Shown here in pieces: positions 9,135 through 17,970 of a DNA stretch of 64,000 bases (the first letter of the stretch is position 1; the number at the start of each line of letters is the position of its first letter). The stretch comes from CALFUK01 sp964450495. GTDB lineage: Bacteria; Bacteroidota; Bacteroidia; Chitinophagales; Saprospiraceae. The translations under genes were made by a program, and so were the position numbers. The stretch is taken from contig CAYVFU010000001.1 in the NCBI GenBank assembly GCA_964450495.1, forward strand, positions 62,001-126,000, in the 5' to 3' direction. The notes beneath the pieces were generated by a model. The model was not told the DNA's origin. It did not search any database and saw only the letters and a list, made by a program, of their open reading frames with translations.

Positions 9135-9228
9135 ATTAATTGTATTATAGTTTTTTAATTTTCTTTAATGCTTATTTAATAATGTTGATCGATATAGATC
9201 GCAATTTAATTATTGTTTTTTTAAAAAA

Positions 9229-10551
9229 TTACCAACCTATATTATTGGCTGGTTTAACAGGTTCTACTCTTGGTATTAATCCCCATACTGCAAGTAAGGC
9301 TATGGCTGTAAGTGCTGCGCCAACATAAAATGCTGGTGCGTAGTTTTCTCCAGCTGTAAGATAAGGCACCAGAATTGTCAATCCGAAGGCAGCCAATTTT
9401 GCTGCAGCACCTGCTGCTCCTGATAACGTACCAACTGTGTTTTTTCCAAAAAGATCACTAGGTAAGGTTTGTACATTTCCTATTGAAGTTTGAAAACCAA
9501 AAAGGATCACAGCCATGATTATTACAGCATTAGTTGGCGATCCAGGATTCATTAATAAAAAGAATGATGGAAACATGATTAAACAACCAACCGTGATGAC
9601 CCACTTTCTTGTTTTGTTTACATCCCATCCTGATTTTATTCTATTCTGCGCAAGCAATCCACCGAACCATGCACCAAACATAGCTCCTACATAAGGTACC
9701 CAACCATACAATCCAATTTCTTTAACGTCCATGCCGTAGACCCCATTCAAGTAGATAGGAATCCATACAATAAACAACCACCAAATAGGATCGATAGCTG
9801 CAGATGCTAAGATAACACCCCAACTCTCTTTGTGAGCAAATAGCTGAGCTGTAGATGGGTTATATTCTTGATCATCACCACTTTCTAAATCTGAAGTTTC
9901 TTGCCCACTTAAAATATACTGTCGTTCTTCCTCAGATAAATTCGGATGATATTTTGGTGGAGCTTTTACGATAAGTAACCATGGAATCAACCACAGTAAC
10001 CCAATAATACCAACCACAATAAAGATCATCTGCCAACTGAAATAAATTGTCATAAATGCAATAACTGGAATGGCTAATATGCCTCCAATTGCTGCACCTG
10101 AATTAAATATACCTTGCGCAAATGCTCGTTCATGTGTGGGAAACCACTCTGCATTACCTTTAGCAGCTCCAGGCCAATTTCCTGCCTCAGCAACGCCTAG
10201 TATTGATCTAAAAATAGCAAATGACCATGCTCCTGCAGCAAATGCATGCAAAGCAGTCGCTATTGACCATACGCTAATGGATAATGCAAATCCAAGTCGA
10301 GTCCCTATCCAGTCAAATATTTTTCCAAATAAGAATTGTCCCATTGCGTAGAAAAAAATAAAGCTTCCCGTTATCCAGCTATAAATTTCTTTTCTTCCAT
10401 CACCAGATTCATTGGGATATAAATCAGAAGCGATGTCAGGCCACAACACACCAAGTGCTTGTCTGTCTATGTAATTAATTACGGTAGCTAAGGCTATAAG
10501 ACCTACTACCCACCAACGAAGTCCTCCTCTTTTCTTTATTTGGCTGGCCAT
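9229..10551 (-). CDS. MFS hexuronate/DEH transporter (ExuT-like)
   Basis: Inner-membrane carrier of 440 residues in the anion:cation symporter branch of the MFS. It shows VINYIDRQALGVLWPDI in TM1, which is typical of hexuronate and tartrate carriers, followed by about 12 membrane segments and GVAEAGNWPGAAKGNAEWFP in TM4/5. The position between kdgF and the SDR genes points to uptake of unsaturated uronate or DEH from the periplasm, where PL17 releases it. It overlaps the end of kdgF by 16 bases, which indicates tight coupling. A 94-base AT-rich spacer separates it from the SDR frame. Confidence 0.9.
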   Translation of the reverse strand: MASQIKKRGGLRWWVVGLIALATVINYIDRQALGVLWPDIASDLYPNESGDGRKEIYSWITGSFIFFYAMGQFLFGKIFDWIGTRLGFALSISVWSIATALHAFAAGAWSFAIFRSILGVAEAGNWPGAAKGNAEWFPTHERAFAQGIFNSGAAIGGILAIPVIAFMTIYFSWQMIFIVVGIIGLLWLIPWLLIVKAPPKYHPNLSEEERQYILSGQETSDLESGDDQEYNPSTAQLFAHKESWGVILASAAIDPIWWLFIVWIPIYLNGVYGMDVKEIGLYGWVPYVGAMFGAWFGGLLAQNRIKSGWDVNKTRKWVITVGCLIMFPSFFLLMNPGSPTNAVIIMAVILFGFQTSIGNVQTLPSDLFGKNTVGTLSGAAGAAAKLAAFGLTILVPYLTAGENYAPAFYVGAALTAIALLAVWGLIPRVEPVKPANNIGW

Positions 10552-10928
10552 TTCTCTATTTTTAATTGTTCGTGACCTAAGAAATCTTCTCTTGCTGGAC
10601 TAAATACATCAATAAGGATTCCTGGCTCTTTGCAGACACATCCATGCATGACATGAGGAGGTATGTAGAAAGAATCACCACCTTTGATCACTCTGACGTC
10701 ATCTCCGATAGTCATCTCAAACGCACCACTCTCTACGTAGGTTACCTGCGAATGATAATGTTTATGCATTTGTCCTACAGCTCCAGTTTTAAATCTTGCT
10801 TTCACTAACATGATCTTATCGTCATAACCCATGATTTGTCTATCCAGTCCTTCGGCAACCTGCTCCCATTCGGTTTCTTGGTTGATCCAGTATTCCTTAG
10901 TCGGTTTTATGTTATCGTGTAAACTCAT
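10536..10928 (-). CDS. kdgF: KdgF-type cupin, unsaturated uronate ring-opening
   Basis: Single-domain cupin of 130 residues. KdgF converts 4,5-unsaturated monouronates from alginate or pectin to their linear ketone form (DEH/DKI). The cupin motif G-x5-HxH-x3-Q-x6-G is complete: His55, His57 and Gln61 in HKHYHSQ, with the second-motif His95 in IPPHVMHG. These give the expected metal site. Placement directly between the PL17 lyase (1 base upstream) and the uronate carrier supports the assignment strongly. Confidence 0.93.
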   Translation of the reverse strand: MSLHDNIKPTKEYWINQETEWEQVAEGLDRQIMGYDDKIMLVKARFKTGAVGQMHKHYHSQVTYVESGAFEMTIGDDVRVIKGGDSFYIPPHVMHGCVCKEPGILIDVFSPAREDFLGHEQLKIEKWPAK

Positions 10929-10929
10929 A

Positions 10930-13305
10930 TTAGTTTTTTGTTTTAATTAATTTATACGGTCCTGTCCAGGTATGGTCAACACCATTTATATTGAGATTAT
11001 GGATTGCTTCAATGTTATTATCCGAATGTGAAAATATAACTCTCCAGTTGTATTTTTCTGTAGAAAATTGAAAACTTACAAAATCACCATCAGAGTAATC
11101 TAAGTTTAATGCTACAACAGTCCCATATGGCTGAGTTGGAATTTCAGTCGAACGCTCGTACTCGCCGTGAGATTCAATGACTGACAAATAGGTAACATTT
11201 GTCTGATCTATTTTCCTGTGAATCATAACCGGGTCATATCTTAAATTGTGATTGGGGTCATTGGCTCCAGCTCTACCTAAAATAATTTCATCACCTGGAC
11301 TATTCAATGATGTTATTGTATAAAATTTCTCTTTCGAAAACCAATTAAAGAAATGATTTTCATCTGTCGTGCGGCAACTTGATTCATTCCAAATGTGCTG
11401 ATATCCATTCGCATCTCCTAGCGGTAAAAGGCTTGTTTTGTCACCTGCGCAATTAGCATTTGTTTGCATGATGTGGCCTTTGTACCAAGTTGGCAAATCA
11501 TAGGTGTGTTGATTTAAGGAATTGGCCTCAAATAAATCAATTATAAGAGGCTCTTTAAATTCATCATCATTTAGAAGGAATAGTGTACGAAACATATCTA
11601 CATCTTCATATGCGCTATTTTCTTCAGCACTGACAATTTGGATATCTTCTTCTTCGTGAAATAAATAAAGATTTGGATGCGCTTTTTCAGCTTTCTGGAC
11701 TGATGCATTAAAATGTGATATTCCATCTACAACAAGTGTATTATGACCAATTGTTTGTTTTCCAAAAGTCTTATTTTCTGGCAGGTATCTGCCTCCACCT
11801 TTTTGGTCTACATTCACCCATCTTACTGCGCCATAATCTTGAATGACTTCTCCAGTATCGTCAAATAAAGAATAGGACAATCGATCAAAATGGCCGTGCC
11901 CCATTCCTTGGGTAGAAAACTTAAATAATAAATCAGTGTCCTTTGACCGAAGCACAGCAACACCACCTTCAGTACCGGTAATGCCATCACCTAATAATAA
12001 TGGACTCTTTGAAAATTTATCTACGTCTAGTTCCTCAAGATATTTTGCAACCAAAAAACCTGCGTCATTTAAAGTAACTTCTTTTTGTTCTTTTGCCCAA
12101 GTCAAAAATTCGGTTTGCGTCTGATCGAGTGCAAACATAATGTCCACCGCTGTGATCAATTCATAAGCATTTAAATTCATCCCTTTCTGCGCATCATTAA
12201 TTGGAAAAAACTCCCCTTGTGGATTAGTTAATTGCAATAGTGCTTTTGTGGATTTTAGTAAAATCTTATCTCTATAATTAAATATATCTAATTCTGGTTT
12301 ATTGTTATGTAAGGCTTGACTAAACACCAAGAAAGGAAAAATAGCGTACCTAAGGTAATAAGGCCCTTCAGGAAAATATCCATCAGGTGAAAAAGAGTAA
12401 TCGAGCTGAGCTAAAAATCCAGCTTGGCGTACTCCATCCTTTTTAATGTAACCACCATCATTATCTACTTCATTAGCGTCAATGCCATCATTTTCTAATC
12501 CATATAATGCTTTGTGCAATAACGTATCATTATCCATGGCTAAAGCCATCATTCCAACAGCAGCATTAGCCCAGGTACTGTGATTATGAATCCGGTTAAA
12601 AAATCTTGGATTACCCTCTGATAAGAAATTGGCATAAGGGATAAATAAATTTGTTTCTAAATGATTGCGTTCTTCTGCTGTCAAATAATCATAAATACAA
12701 TCATAAGCTTGACTGGTAAACACCATCCAGTTGGCATCATTCAAACATTGCCAAAATAATTTACCCCTCGCATACGATTTTTCTGCAGGATGTAAATCTA
12801 TGGTTGGATATAATTCAGCATAGTCAAATAGAACTTCTTTTACAAACTCAGCATAGCGATCATCATTTGAAATTTGATATAGGTTGCCTGCCTTCTGCAA
12901 TACCTTGTAATTCCTTTTGTGTTGTTCATGTGTATAACTCCCTGCCATATCCTTAGGAAAAGGTACATCAACTCCATTAATGATTGCTTGTTCTACTTCA
13001 TGTTTTGCCTGTTCGTAGGTTTTTGTGAAAAGTGCATATTTATTTATACCTGCTTGTATTAATGCTACACCTTCTTTTGTAAGACCCAATGATGGATGTT
13101 TGGAATCCAATTCTGACGAACTTTTTTCTTTCATCTGCGTAGAGGACATTGTTTGTTTAGACTCTTCTTGGGCAAGAGTTGCGGTTGATTGACTACTTGC
13201 ATTTGATGAATTTGCACTGCTTAGGTCTTGAATTTTCTGACTACAGGAAAGTGAGCACAGCGCGATCATCACTAAAAGCAATACATTCTCACATCCTATT
13301 CTCAT
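10930..13305 (-). CDS. PL17 oligoalginate lyase, lipoprotein
   Basis: Exolytic alginate lyase that releases monomers from oligoalginates, probably anchored in the periplasm or on the membrane. The 791 residues begin with a lipoprotein signal (lipobox LSCS, Cys21) and a Ser-rich linker to about residue 68. An alpha-toroid alginate-lyase domain (about 70-400) and a heparinase II/III-like beta-sandwich (about 430-780) follow. Expected active-site residues are seen: Asn241-His242 in NRIHNHSTWAN, the Tyr-rich SPDGYFPEGPYYLRY at about 306-320, GHGHFDRLSY at about 469-478 and Tyr491 in DYGAVRWVN. It heads the kdgF-MFS-SDR-kdgK run. No TTGG-N4-CCAA operator lies directly in front of it; a hairpin at 13327-13356 does. 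Confidence 0.93.
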   Translation of the reverse strand: MRIGCENVLLLVMIALCSLSCSQKIQDLSSANSSNASSQSTATLAQEESKQTMSSTQMKEKSSSELDSKHPSLGLTKEGVALIQAGINKYALFTKTYEQAKHEVEQAIINGVDVPFPKDMAGSYTHEQHKRNYKVLQKAGNLYQISNDDRYAEFVKEVLFDYAELYPTIDLHPAEKSYARGKLFWQCLNDANWMVFTSQAYDCIYDYLTAEERNHLETNLFIPYANFLSEGNPRFFNRIHNHSTWANAAVGMMALAMDNDTLLHKALYGLENDGIDANEVDNDGGYIKKDGVRQAGFLAQLDYSFSPDGYFPEGPYYLRYAIFPFLVFSQALHNNKPELDIFNYRDKILLKSTKALLQLTNPQGEFFPINDAQKGMNLNAYELITAVDIMFALDQTQTEFLTWAKEQKEVTLNDAGFLVAKYLEELDVDKFSKSPLLLGDGITGTEGGVAVLRSKDTDLLFKFSTQGMGHGHFDRLSYSLFDDTGEVIQDYGAVRWVNVDQKGGGRYLPENKTFGKQTIGHNTLVVDGISHFNASVQKAEKAHPNLYLFHEEEDIQIVSAEENSAYEDVDMFRTLFLLNDDEFKEPLIIDLFEANSLNQHTYDLPTWYKGHIMQTNANCAGDKTSLLPLGDANGYQHIWNESSCRTTDENHFFNWFSKEKFYTITSLNSPGDEIILGRAGANDPNHNLRYDPVMIHRKIDQTNVTYLSVIESHGEYERSTEIPTQPYGTVVALNLDYSDGDFVSFQFSTEKYNWRVIFSHSDNNIEAIHNLNINGVDHTWTGPYKLIKTKN

Positions 13306-13321
13306 TTATTATTTTAATTTA

Positions 13322-13360
13322 AAAATAGAAAAAGCGCTTTTTACAGCACTTTTTCTTCAT
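13322..13360 (-). terminator. Hairpin between gntR and the PL17 gene (terminator or attenuator)
   Basis: A 12-bp inverted repeat, AGAAAAAGCGCT (13327-13338) and AGCACTTTTTCT (13345-13356), has one G-U pair and a 6-base loop. On the minus strand it is followed by CTATTTTTAAATT, a short T-run. It sits only 22 bases before the PL17 ATG and about 190 bases after gntR. It may end part of the gntR transcripts or act in the PL17 leader. Confidence 0.55.
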
Positions 13361-13547
13361 GAAAAAACTATAAACACTAATTAGTGATATCTTCCAAGTT
13401 CAAAAAACTGACTTCTACAAAACACTCTCGGCAAAGGTCAGTATCAATTGTTAGTACGCTAATCTTCAAATTTCAAATTATCTAGTCTAAAATATACGAC
13501 TATAACTATCGCATTAACATGTTGAGAGCAGCGTCACCTCTCATTAT

Positions 13548-14246
13548 TTACGCTGAGTATTCAAAAGATTTAATATCATTTAAATGCTCTTCCATTGCCA
13601 AGACCGCTCCTTCAGGGTTTTTGCCCGAAATCATTTGGAGTATTTTCCGATGTTCAGCTATGGTTTTTCTATTGTTTGATTCGCTACAAACTTTCAACTG
13701 CACAAAATTTTTAACTATGTCTGGTGTTATAATTATCATTAAAGATTTCAACACTGAATTTTTACTAGCTTCAGCAATTTTTACGTGGAATAGAAGATCT
13801 TCTTCTACTGCAGTACTACTATCTTGTAGTTTATTTTCATAAAGATTTAGCGCATTGCTGAGTTGAACTAAATCATCTTTAGTTCTATTCAATGCAGCAA
13901 GTCTAGCTGCTTCTTTCTCTAATAGAATTCTTGTTTCTATTAAAGAGTTGAGGTCGACGTTTTCCATTTTCAACATGTCAGAGATAAGTCTTTCTAAGGC
14001 GACAATACCGGTACCTGTAACTGTAGTACCACTTTGTGGCTGAACTTTAAGGACTCCATAAAATTGCAGTTTGTTGATTGCTTCTCTGACTTGTCCTCTG
14101 CTTACTCCAAGATGTTGTGCTAATTTTCTCTCTGGTGGAAGTTTTTCTCCGGGTTTAATCGCTCCACTACTAATCAATTCGCGAATCTGCTTTATGATCA
14201 GATCTACAGGGTTTTCTAACTGTATTTTGTTGAGGTTTTCTAACAT
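13548..14246 (-). CDS. GntR-family (FadR subfamily) regulator of the alginate locus
   Basis: DNA-binding regulator of 232 residues. A winged helix-turn-helix covers about 12-80 (GEKLPPERKLAQHLGVSRGQVREAINKL) and an FCD ligand domain about 98-225. Probable metal/ligand residues of the FCD pocket are Asp150, His154, His199 and His221. Family members usually repress sugar-acid genes until a pathway intermediate (here perhaps KDG or DEH) binds. AusR of Zobellia galactanivorans is a GntR regulator of an alginate system, which is a useful parallel. Three palindromic operators lie 17-54 bases before the ATG, suggesting autoregulation. The same palindrome precedes PL7, susC and the PKD gene. Confidence 0.9.
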   Translation of the reverse strand: MLENLNKIQLENPVDLIIKQIRELISSGAIKPGEKLPPERKLAQHLGVSRGQVREAINKLQFYGVLKVQPQSGTTVTGTGIVALERLISDMLKMENVDLNSLIETRILLEKEAARLAALNRTKDDLVQLSNALNLYENKLQDSSTAVEEDLLFHVKIAEASKNSVLKSLMIIITPDIVKNFVQLKVCSESNNRKTIAEHRKILQMISGKNPEGAVLAMEEHLNDIKSFEYSA

Positions 14247-14261
14247 GCAAAAGCAACTTTA

Positions 14262-14301
14262 CTGGTCAACCAATTTTGGTTAACCAATATTGGTTGACCA
14301 A
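14262..14301 (-). promoter_or_regulatory. Triple operator cluster upstream of gntR
   Basis: Three palindromes, TGGTCAACCA (14263-14272), TGGTTAACCA (14277-14286) and TGGTTGACCA (14291-14300), repeat at an exact 14-base period. The form TGGT-N2-ACCA is typical of FadR-type GntR sites. Location directly before the gntR start suggests autoregulation and possibly control of the downstream PL17-kdgK run. Confidence 0.8.
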
Positions 14302-14636
14302 ATATAATAAATCAATTCCAAGTTTTGACTGTGTCGACACATTTTATATAAACTTTTGTTAATCCGCCTTATCACGGACATGGTACTACAAATAGCTTAT
14401 ACTTAATTTTTTAAAATTTTTATCGCATAAATGAATCTGATGAATGAATTGTGATACTAGAAAGTTACAATTGTCAGAGAAAACTATCATTTTAGATCAA
14501 CACCGCTCAGACTGATTTTTATCCAAACAAGTAATGGAGATACTAAAATTATACTCTCAACTGACTTCAAAAAAAATAGGTGTAAATCTTAAAGACATAC
14601 ACCTATCAACTCCAAATTTATTTTATTGAATCGCAC
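14302..14636. other. Intergenic region between gntR and the PL7 gene
   Basis: AT-rich stretch between the operator cluster and the end of the PL7 gene. Apart from the PL7 terminator (14568-14606) no gene, repeat or RNA was seen. It should contain the gntR promoter, but no clear TAnnTTTG element was identified. Confidence 0.5.
14568..14606 (-). terminator. Terminator of the PL7 gene
   Basis: Perfect 9-bp stem ATAGGTGTA (14576-14584) / TACACCTAT (14598-14606) with a 13-base loop. On the minus strand it is followed by eight T. It lies 30 bases after the PL7 stop, so PL7 is a separate transcript from gntR. Confidence 0.85.
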
Positions 14637-17459
14637 TTACTGTTTCACCATCTTCACAACATGGCGCTTATCATTGCTTTCTAGCGTAACCAAGTAAATG
14701 CCAGACTGCAATTCACTTACATCAAATGTACCTGATCTGCTAATGTCGCTTTGAAAAACCCTTTTTCCTGACTGATCAAATATGGTCACCCTATTGTATG
14801 CTTCCCCACCTTGTATATTTATAATAGTTGACGCCGGATTAGGAGTCAATGTTATTGTATTCTCTTCAAGTTCGTTTGTACTTGTAGAAAATGTCCTTTC
14901 CCCTTCACCGAAGACTCTCAGCTCTGTAAGGCTTACCCACTGACCCGTGTAAACATCTGCACTCATGACAGTTATTCTTACATATCTTGCTTCAATACTG
15001 TCAATTGTGTTGATGATTGGCGTAGCAAGAGCTCCTTCCAGTCTATTACGTGTTCTGTCTACGATCATTGTGTAAGGTCCATCTACATCAAGCGCACCTT
15101 CTATAATGAATTGATATGCCCTGTCTTCGTAGCACGTCACCTCTGTCCGAGTGATCGTTATATTGCCTTCTAAATCTACGACAGCAGACTGTGGAAATTC
15201 TTGCACAGACCATCGTGTACCTGTACTATCATCTACAAGATTATCTTCATCATTGGGACCATCGGGTGCCGCACTGCCTACTACCGGCTGATTCAATGCC
15301 CAGTTAAAATCAGTAGATGGTGTTAGGACATGTATAAGCTCAGAATCTACATAACTGCCATCCTCTGTGGTTACTGTTATTGTGACTACACCCTCAGAAA
15401 TAGCTGTTAAGACACCATTTTCATCAACTGTGGCTATAGTCGGATCATCAGATTCGAAAGACATATTGAGATTAGTCGCATCCGTCGGAGAAACAATTGC
15501 CTCTAATTCAGTGCTTGCTCCAACAGCAATAGCTCCGCTTATGTCTGCCAAGTCTACTCCAGTCACGCCTACCTGAACTTGCACAGATATATTTGTGCTC
15601 AAAGAAGTCCTTGCTCCTCCCTCATTATCATAAGCTCTAGCAGATATAGTATAATTTCCAGCATCTACATTAGGCCATGTAATTGCATAAGGAGGTGAAG
15701 TAACCTCTCCTAATTTATTACTACCGCCTTCAAAAAACTCAACCCTTGTTATGGAGCCATCAGAATCATCAGCTTCGGCAGTTATGGTGACATCACTGCC
15801 AGGTAAAAAATTTGTTCCGCTAGTAGGAGAGCTTATTACAACAGATGGAAAAAAGTTTTGCGGCGAACCGTCTTCTTCAAAAAGGTCATCAAAGTATGCA
15901 GTTGCCTCACCGTCATCTTGAAGATAAACACCCGCTTTCCAGTAACTTGGGAAAGTCCAAAAAGAAACATCCATATTCACTTTTTCTTCACCTTCAAAAT
16001 CAATAATCATATTTCCATCAACCAATCTAATGTCACAATTAAAATACCCTCCTGGGTCTTCTCCAAGAGCGACATGCGTGGTATTCACTCCACCGTCATC
16101 AGTTTTGATGGCAGCCCATAAATTATTCGCAGGTTCTTTTGCGTTATGCTTATATATTCTTAGTAATGGTTTATTAGGTCCAGGACCTGCATTGGCATCA
16201 TCGTGTATTTGCATGACAGTAACCTGATCGCAAGTCTGTTCTACGATATCAATTCGTCCATGTAGTGATCTGTTTTGATCATTCAGATTCCAATTCGTTT
16301 CGTGTCTAAGTTCTGTTCTTCTGCTATCACCTGATTGATTAAAAAGGATTTTATCTCCATCCACTACGTAAAAATACTCAGGATGGGTATAGCTGCTGTT
16401 AAGTCTATCAATTGACGCTAAGGTAGAGCTAGTAGGCGCTTGTAATTTACAGCCAGACAAAAATGGTTGGAATCTAGGTATGTCAGAAGGGGCAAGAAAT
16501 TCTTCTGGAGGAGTTGGTTCAAAGTGTATCACATCTAAAGCGAAAAAAGATACTTGCGCAAATTCTCCTTCATCTCCAGCATTATTCTGATTATAATTTC
16601 CGGCTCTGTAGTACATCCAATCATTAGCAAAACCACTATCCGTCATATCTACTTCTTCCACCACATCAGGCTTTCCTTCTCTCATAATGGTAACGGTTAA
16701 GAGATTGCCTATTACCTTGATTTCGTAGCTAAATATTTCACCTAAAGCAATGCCATCTTCTGGATCAGGCTGATTATCACTTCGGCTGCCAATCATATCA
16801 TACCACTGCTCAGGTCCTGTAGTAGGTTCGTGAGCGAAGTAAATAGAGCCTCTTTCATTATCTGGTAATTTGCGATAATATAATCTACATGGTTCGTCAT
16901 CTGAAGCATGAATTTGCCCAACAATAGTACGACCCACCTTTCGAAATTCATCAGAAGTCTCAGAGACATGATCCACTTTTAATGTCGCAGTCATAACGCC
17001 ATCTACTCCTCCAGCTGCTTCTTGATTAACCAGAGTAGAAGAAGAGAATACCCAGTTGTTTTTGTTAATCCCTTGTGTGCTTATGCGTGTATCTCCTCTG
17101 CGGATCATCTCTCTCAATTCTGTTCTAGGAAATGATGTATTTGTCGTAGTCCTCCCATTGTTTGGACACCAAAAGACCATGGCTCCGGTTATCGAATCTG
17201 TATAAAATTCACCTTCCTTTTGATAGCCATTAATCAATGCATCCTCATCTCTTTCTGTATTATTTGGTCGGGTTAATTTCCAATAAGAAAGATCGAAATT
17301 TCCACTTGGTGGAAGCGTGGGGTCTAAGTCTTGTGCGGAAGTAGGACTAACAAACAAATTCATTACTAATAGCAACATGACACCTATAAAGTAAGAATAC
17401 AGATTAGTATAACCTGTTTGTTCTGACTTTATGAATGGATGTCTAAATAATACTTGCAT
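14637..17459 (-). CDS. Secreted alginate lyase with two PL7-type modules, Ig-like, discoidin and T9SS domains
   Basis: Extracellular endo-alginate lyase of 940 residues. After a signal peptide (to about 43), module 1 (about 50-315) carries the PL7 triad of motifs: RTELRE 112-117, QIH 182-184 and YYRAGNYNQ 283-291. Module 2 (about 328-527) has a second full set: RRTELRHE 380-387, QIH 417-419 and YWKAGVYLQ 506-514. An Ig-like domain (537-628), a BIG2-like domain (632-710), an F5/8-type discoidin domain (720-851) and a T9SS type A sorting domain (868-940, LTPNPAST) follow. Both lyase modules keep the catalytic Gln/His/Tyr/Arg positions, so both are probably active. It has its own operator at 17543-17556 and its own terminator. 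Confidence 0.92.
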   Translation of the reverse strand: MQVLFRHPFIKSEQTGYTNLYSYFIGVMLLLVMNLFVSPTSAQDLDPTLPPSGNFDLSYWKLTRPNNTERDEDALINGYQKEGEFYTDSITGAMVFWCPNNGRTTTNTSFPRTELREMIRRGDTRISTQGINKNNWVFSSSTLVNQEAAGGVDGVMTATLKVDHVSETSDEFRKVGRTIVGQIHASDDEPCRLYYRKLPDNERGSIYFAHEPTTGPEQWYDMIGSRSDNQPDPEDGIALGEIFSYEIKVIGNLLTVTIMREGKPDVVEEVDMTDSGFANDWMYYRAGNYNQNNAGDEGEFAQVSFFALDVIHFEPTPPEEFLAPSDIPRFQPFLSGCKLQAPTSSTLASIDRLNSSYTHPEYFYVVDGDKILFNQSGDSRRTELRHETNWNLNDQNRSLHGRIDIVEQTCDQVTVMQIHDDANAGPGPNKPLLRIYKHNAKEPANNLWAAIKTDDGGVNTTHVALGEDPGGYFNCDIRLVDGNMIIDFEGEEKVNMDVSFWTFPSYWKAGVYLQDDGEATAYFDDLFEEDGSPQNFFPSVVISSPTSGTNFLPGSDVTITAEADDSDGSITRVEFFEGGSNKLGEVTSPPYAITWPNVDAGNYTISARAYDNEGGARTSLSTNISVQVQVGVTGVDLADISGAIAVGASTELEAIVSPTDATNLNMSFESDDPTIATVDENGVLTAISEGVVTITVTTEDGSYVDSELIHVLTPSTDFNWALNQPVVGSAAPDGPNDEDNLVDDSTGTRWSVQEFPQSAVVDLEGNITITRTEVTCYEDRAYQFIIEGALDVDGPYTMIVDRTRNRLEGALATPIINTIDSIEARYVRITVMSADVYTGQWVSLTELRVFGEGERTFSTSTNELEENTITLTPNPASTIINIQGGEAYNRVTIFDQSGKRVFQSDISRSGTFDVSELQSGIYLVTLESNDKRHVVKMVKQ

Positions 17460-17542
17460 ATTTATTTATATTTTAAAACAAGAGAAGTCTATTTAAAATA
17501 AAGACGTGTTGAGTTCTATTTGGCTATTTATAATAGTCCAAA

Positions 17543-17556
17543 ATTGGTCAACCAAT
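17543..17556 (-). promoter_or_regulatory. GntR operator upstream of the PL7 gene
   Basis: Perfect palindrome ATTGGTCAACCAAT, 84 bases before the PL7 ATG, identical to the site upstream of susC. Twelve bases further upstream on the minus strand lies TAAAATTG (17575-17568), similar to the -7 element TAnnTTTG. This would place the operator near the transcription start. Confidence 0.75.
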
Positions 17557-17638
17557 CTATAAATGTACAATTTTAATACCCTATTTGTTTCAATTAGGAA
17601 CGATTAATTAGGTAATTGTAAAGACATAGTTTAAGAAA

Positions 17639-17693
17639 AGGCTATGAGGCTATAAATCATAAAGCTATAAAGTTTGCAAGCTGATGAATTTAC
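17639..17693. repeat. 55-bp direct repeat, left copy (flanks the N gap)
   Basis: This 55-base sequence (aggctatgaggctataaatc and onward to gatgaatttac) is identical to 17794-17848 on the other side of the gap. It has internal near-repeats of GCTATAAA. Such a fixed-length identity at both contig ends suggests an unmerged k-mer overlap rather than a biological duplication. Confidence 0.85.
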
Positions 17694-17793
17694 NNNNNNN
17701 NNNNNNNNNNNNNNNNNNNNNNNNNNNNNNNNNNNNNNNNNNNNNNNNNNNNNNNNNNNNNNNNNNNNNNNNNNNNNNNNNNNNNNNNNNNNN
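17694..17793. other. Assembly gap (100 N)
   Basis: Exactly 100 N, a conventional placeholder size, lies between identical 55-base flanks. It is in the non-coding space between susD and the PL7 gene, so no gene is visibly broken. The remainder of 17460-17970 shows only the operator, the repeat copies and the susD terminator. Confidence 0.95.
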
Positions 17794-17848
17794 AGGCTAT
17801 GAGGCTATAAATCATAAAGCTATAAAGTTTGCAAGCTGATGAATTTAC
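17794..17848. repeat. 55-bp direct repeat, right copy (flanks the N gap)
   Basis: Identical over all 55 bases to 17639-17693. Collapsing the two copies would remove the gap and leave about 350 bases between susD and the PL7 start. Confidence 0.85.
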
Positions 17849-17907
17849 GATTTAAGAAGTATGAACTATGATTTTTGGTATTTGCCAAATTAGAATACGC
17901 ATCGTTC

Positions 17908-17947
17908 AAAAAAAAAGAGTCTTCCACCTACAGATGAAAGACTCTTT
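17908..17947 (-). terminator. Terminator of susC-susD
   Basis: Stem AAGAGTCTT (17915-17923) / AAGACTCTT (17938-17946), with additional inner pairing CACC/GATG-like. On the minus strand it is followed by a run of at least eight T. It lies 24 bases past the susD stop. Confidence 0.85.
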
Positions 17948-17970
17948 ATTATTTACCTTAAATAAATCGA

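Noticed and set aside
17639..17848. Tandem repeat or CRISPR-like array around the N gap
   Set aside because: Only two identical copies flanking a 100-N placeholder; an assembly overlap explains it better.
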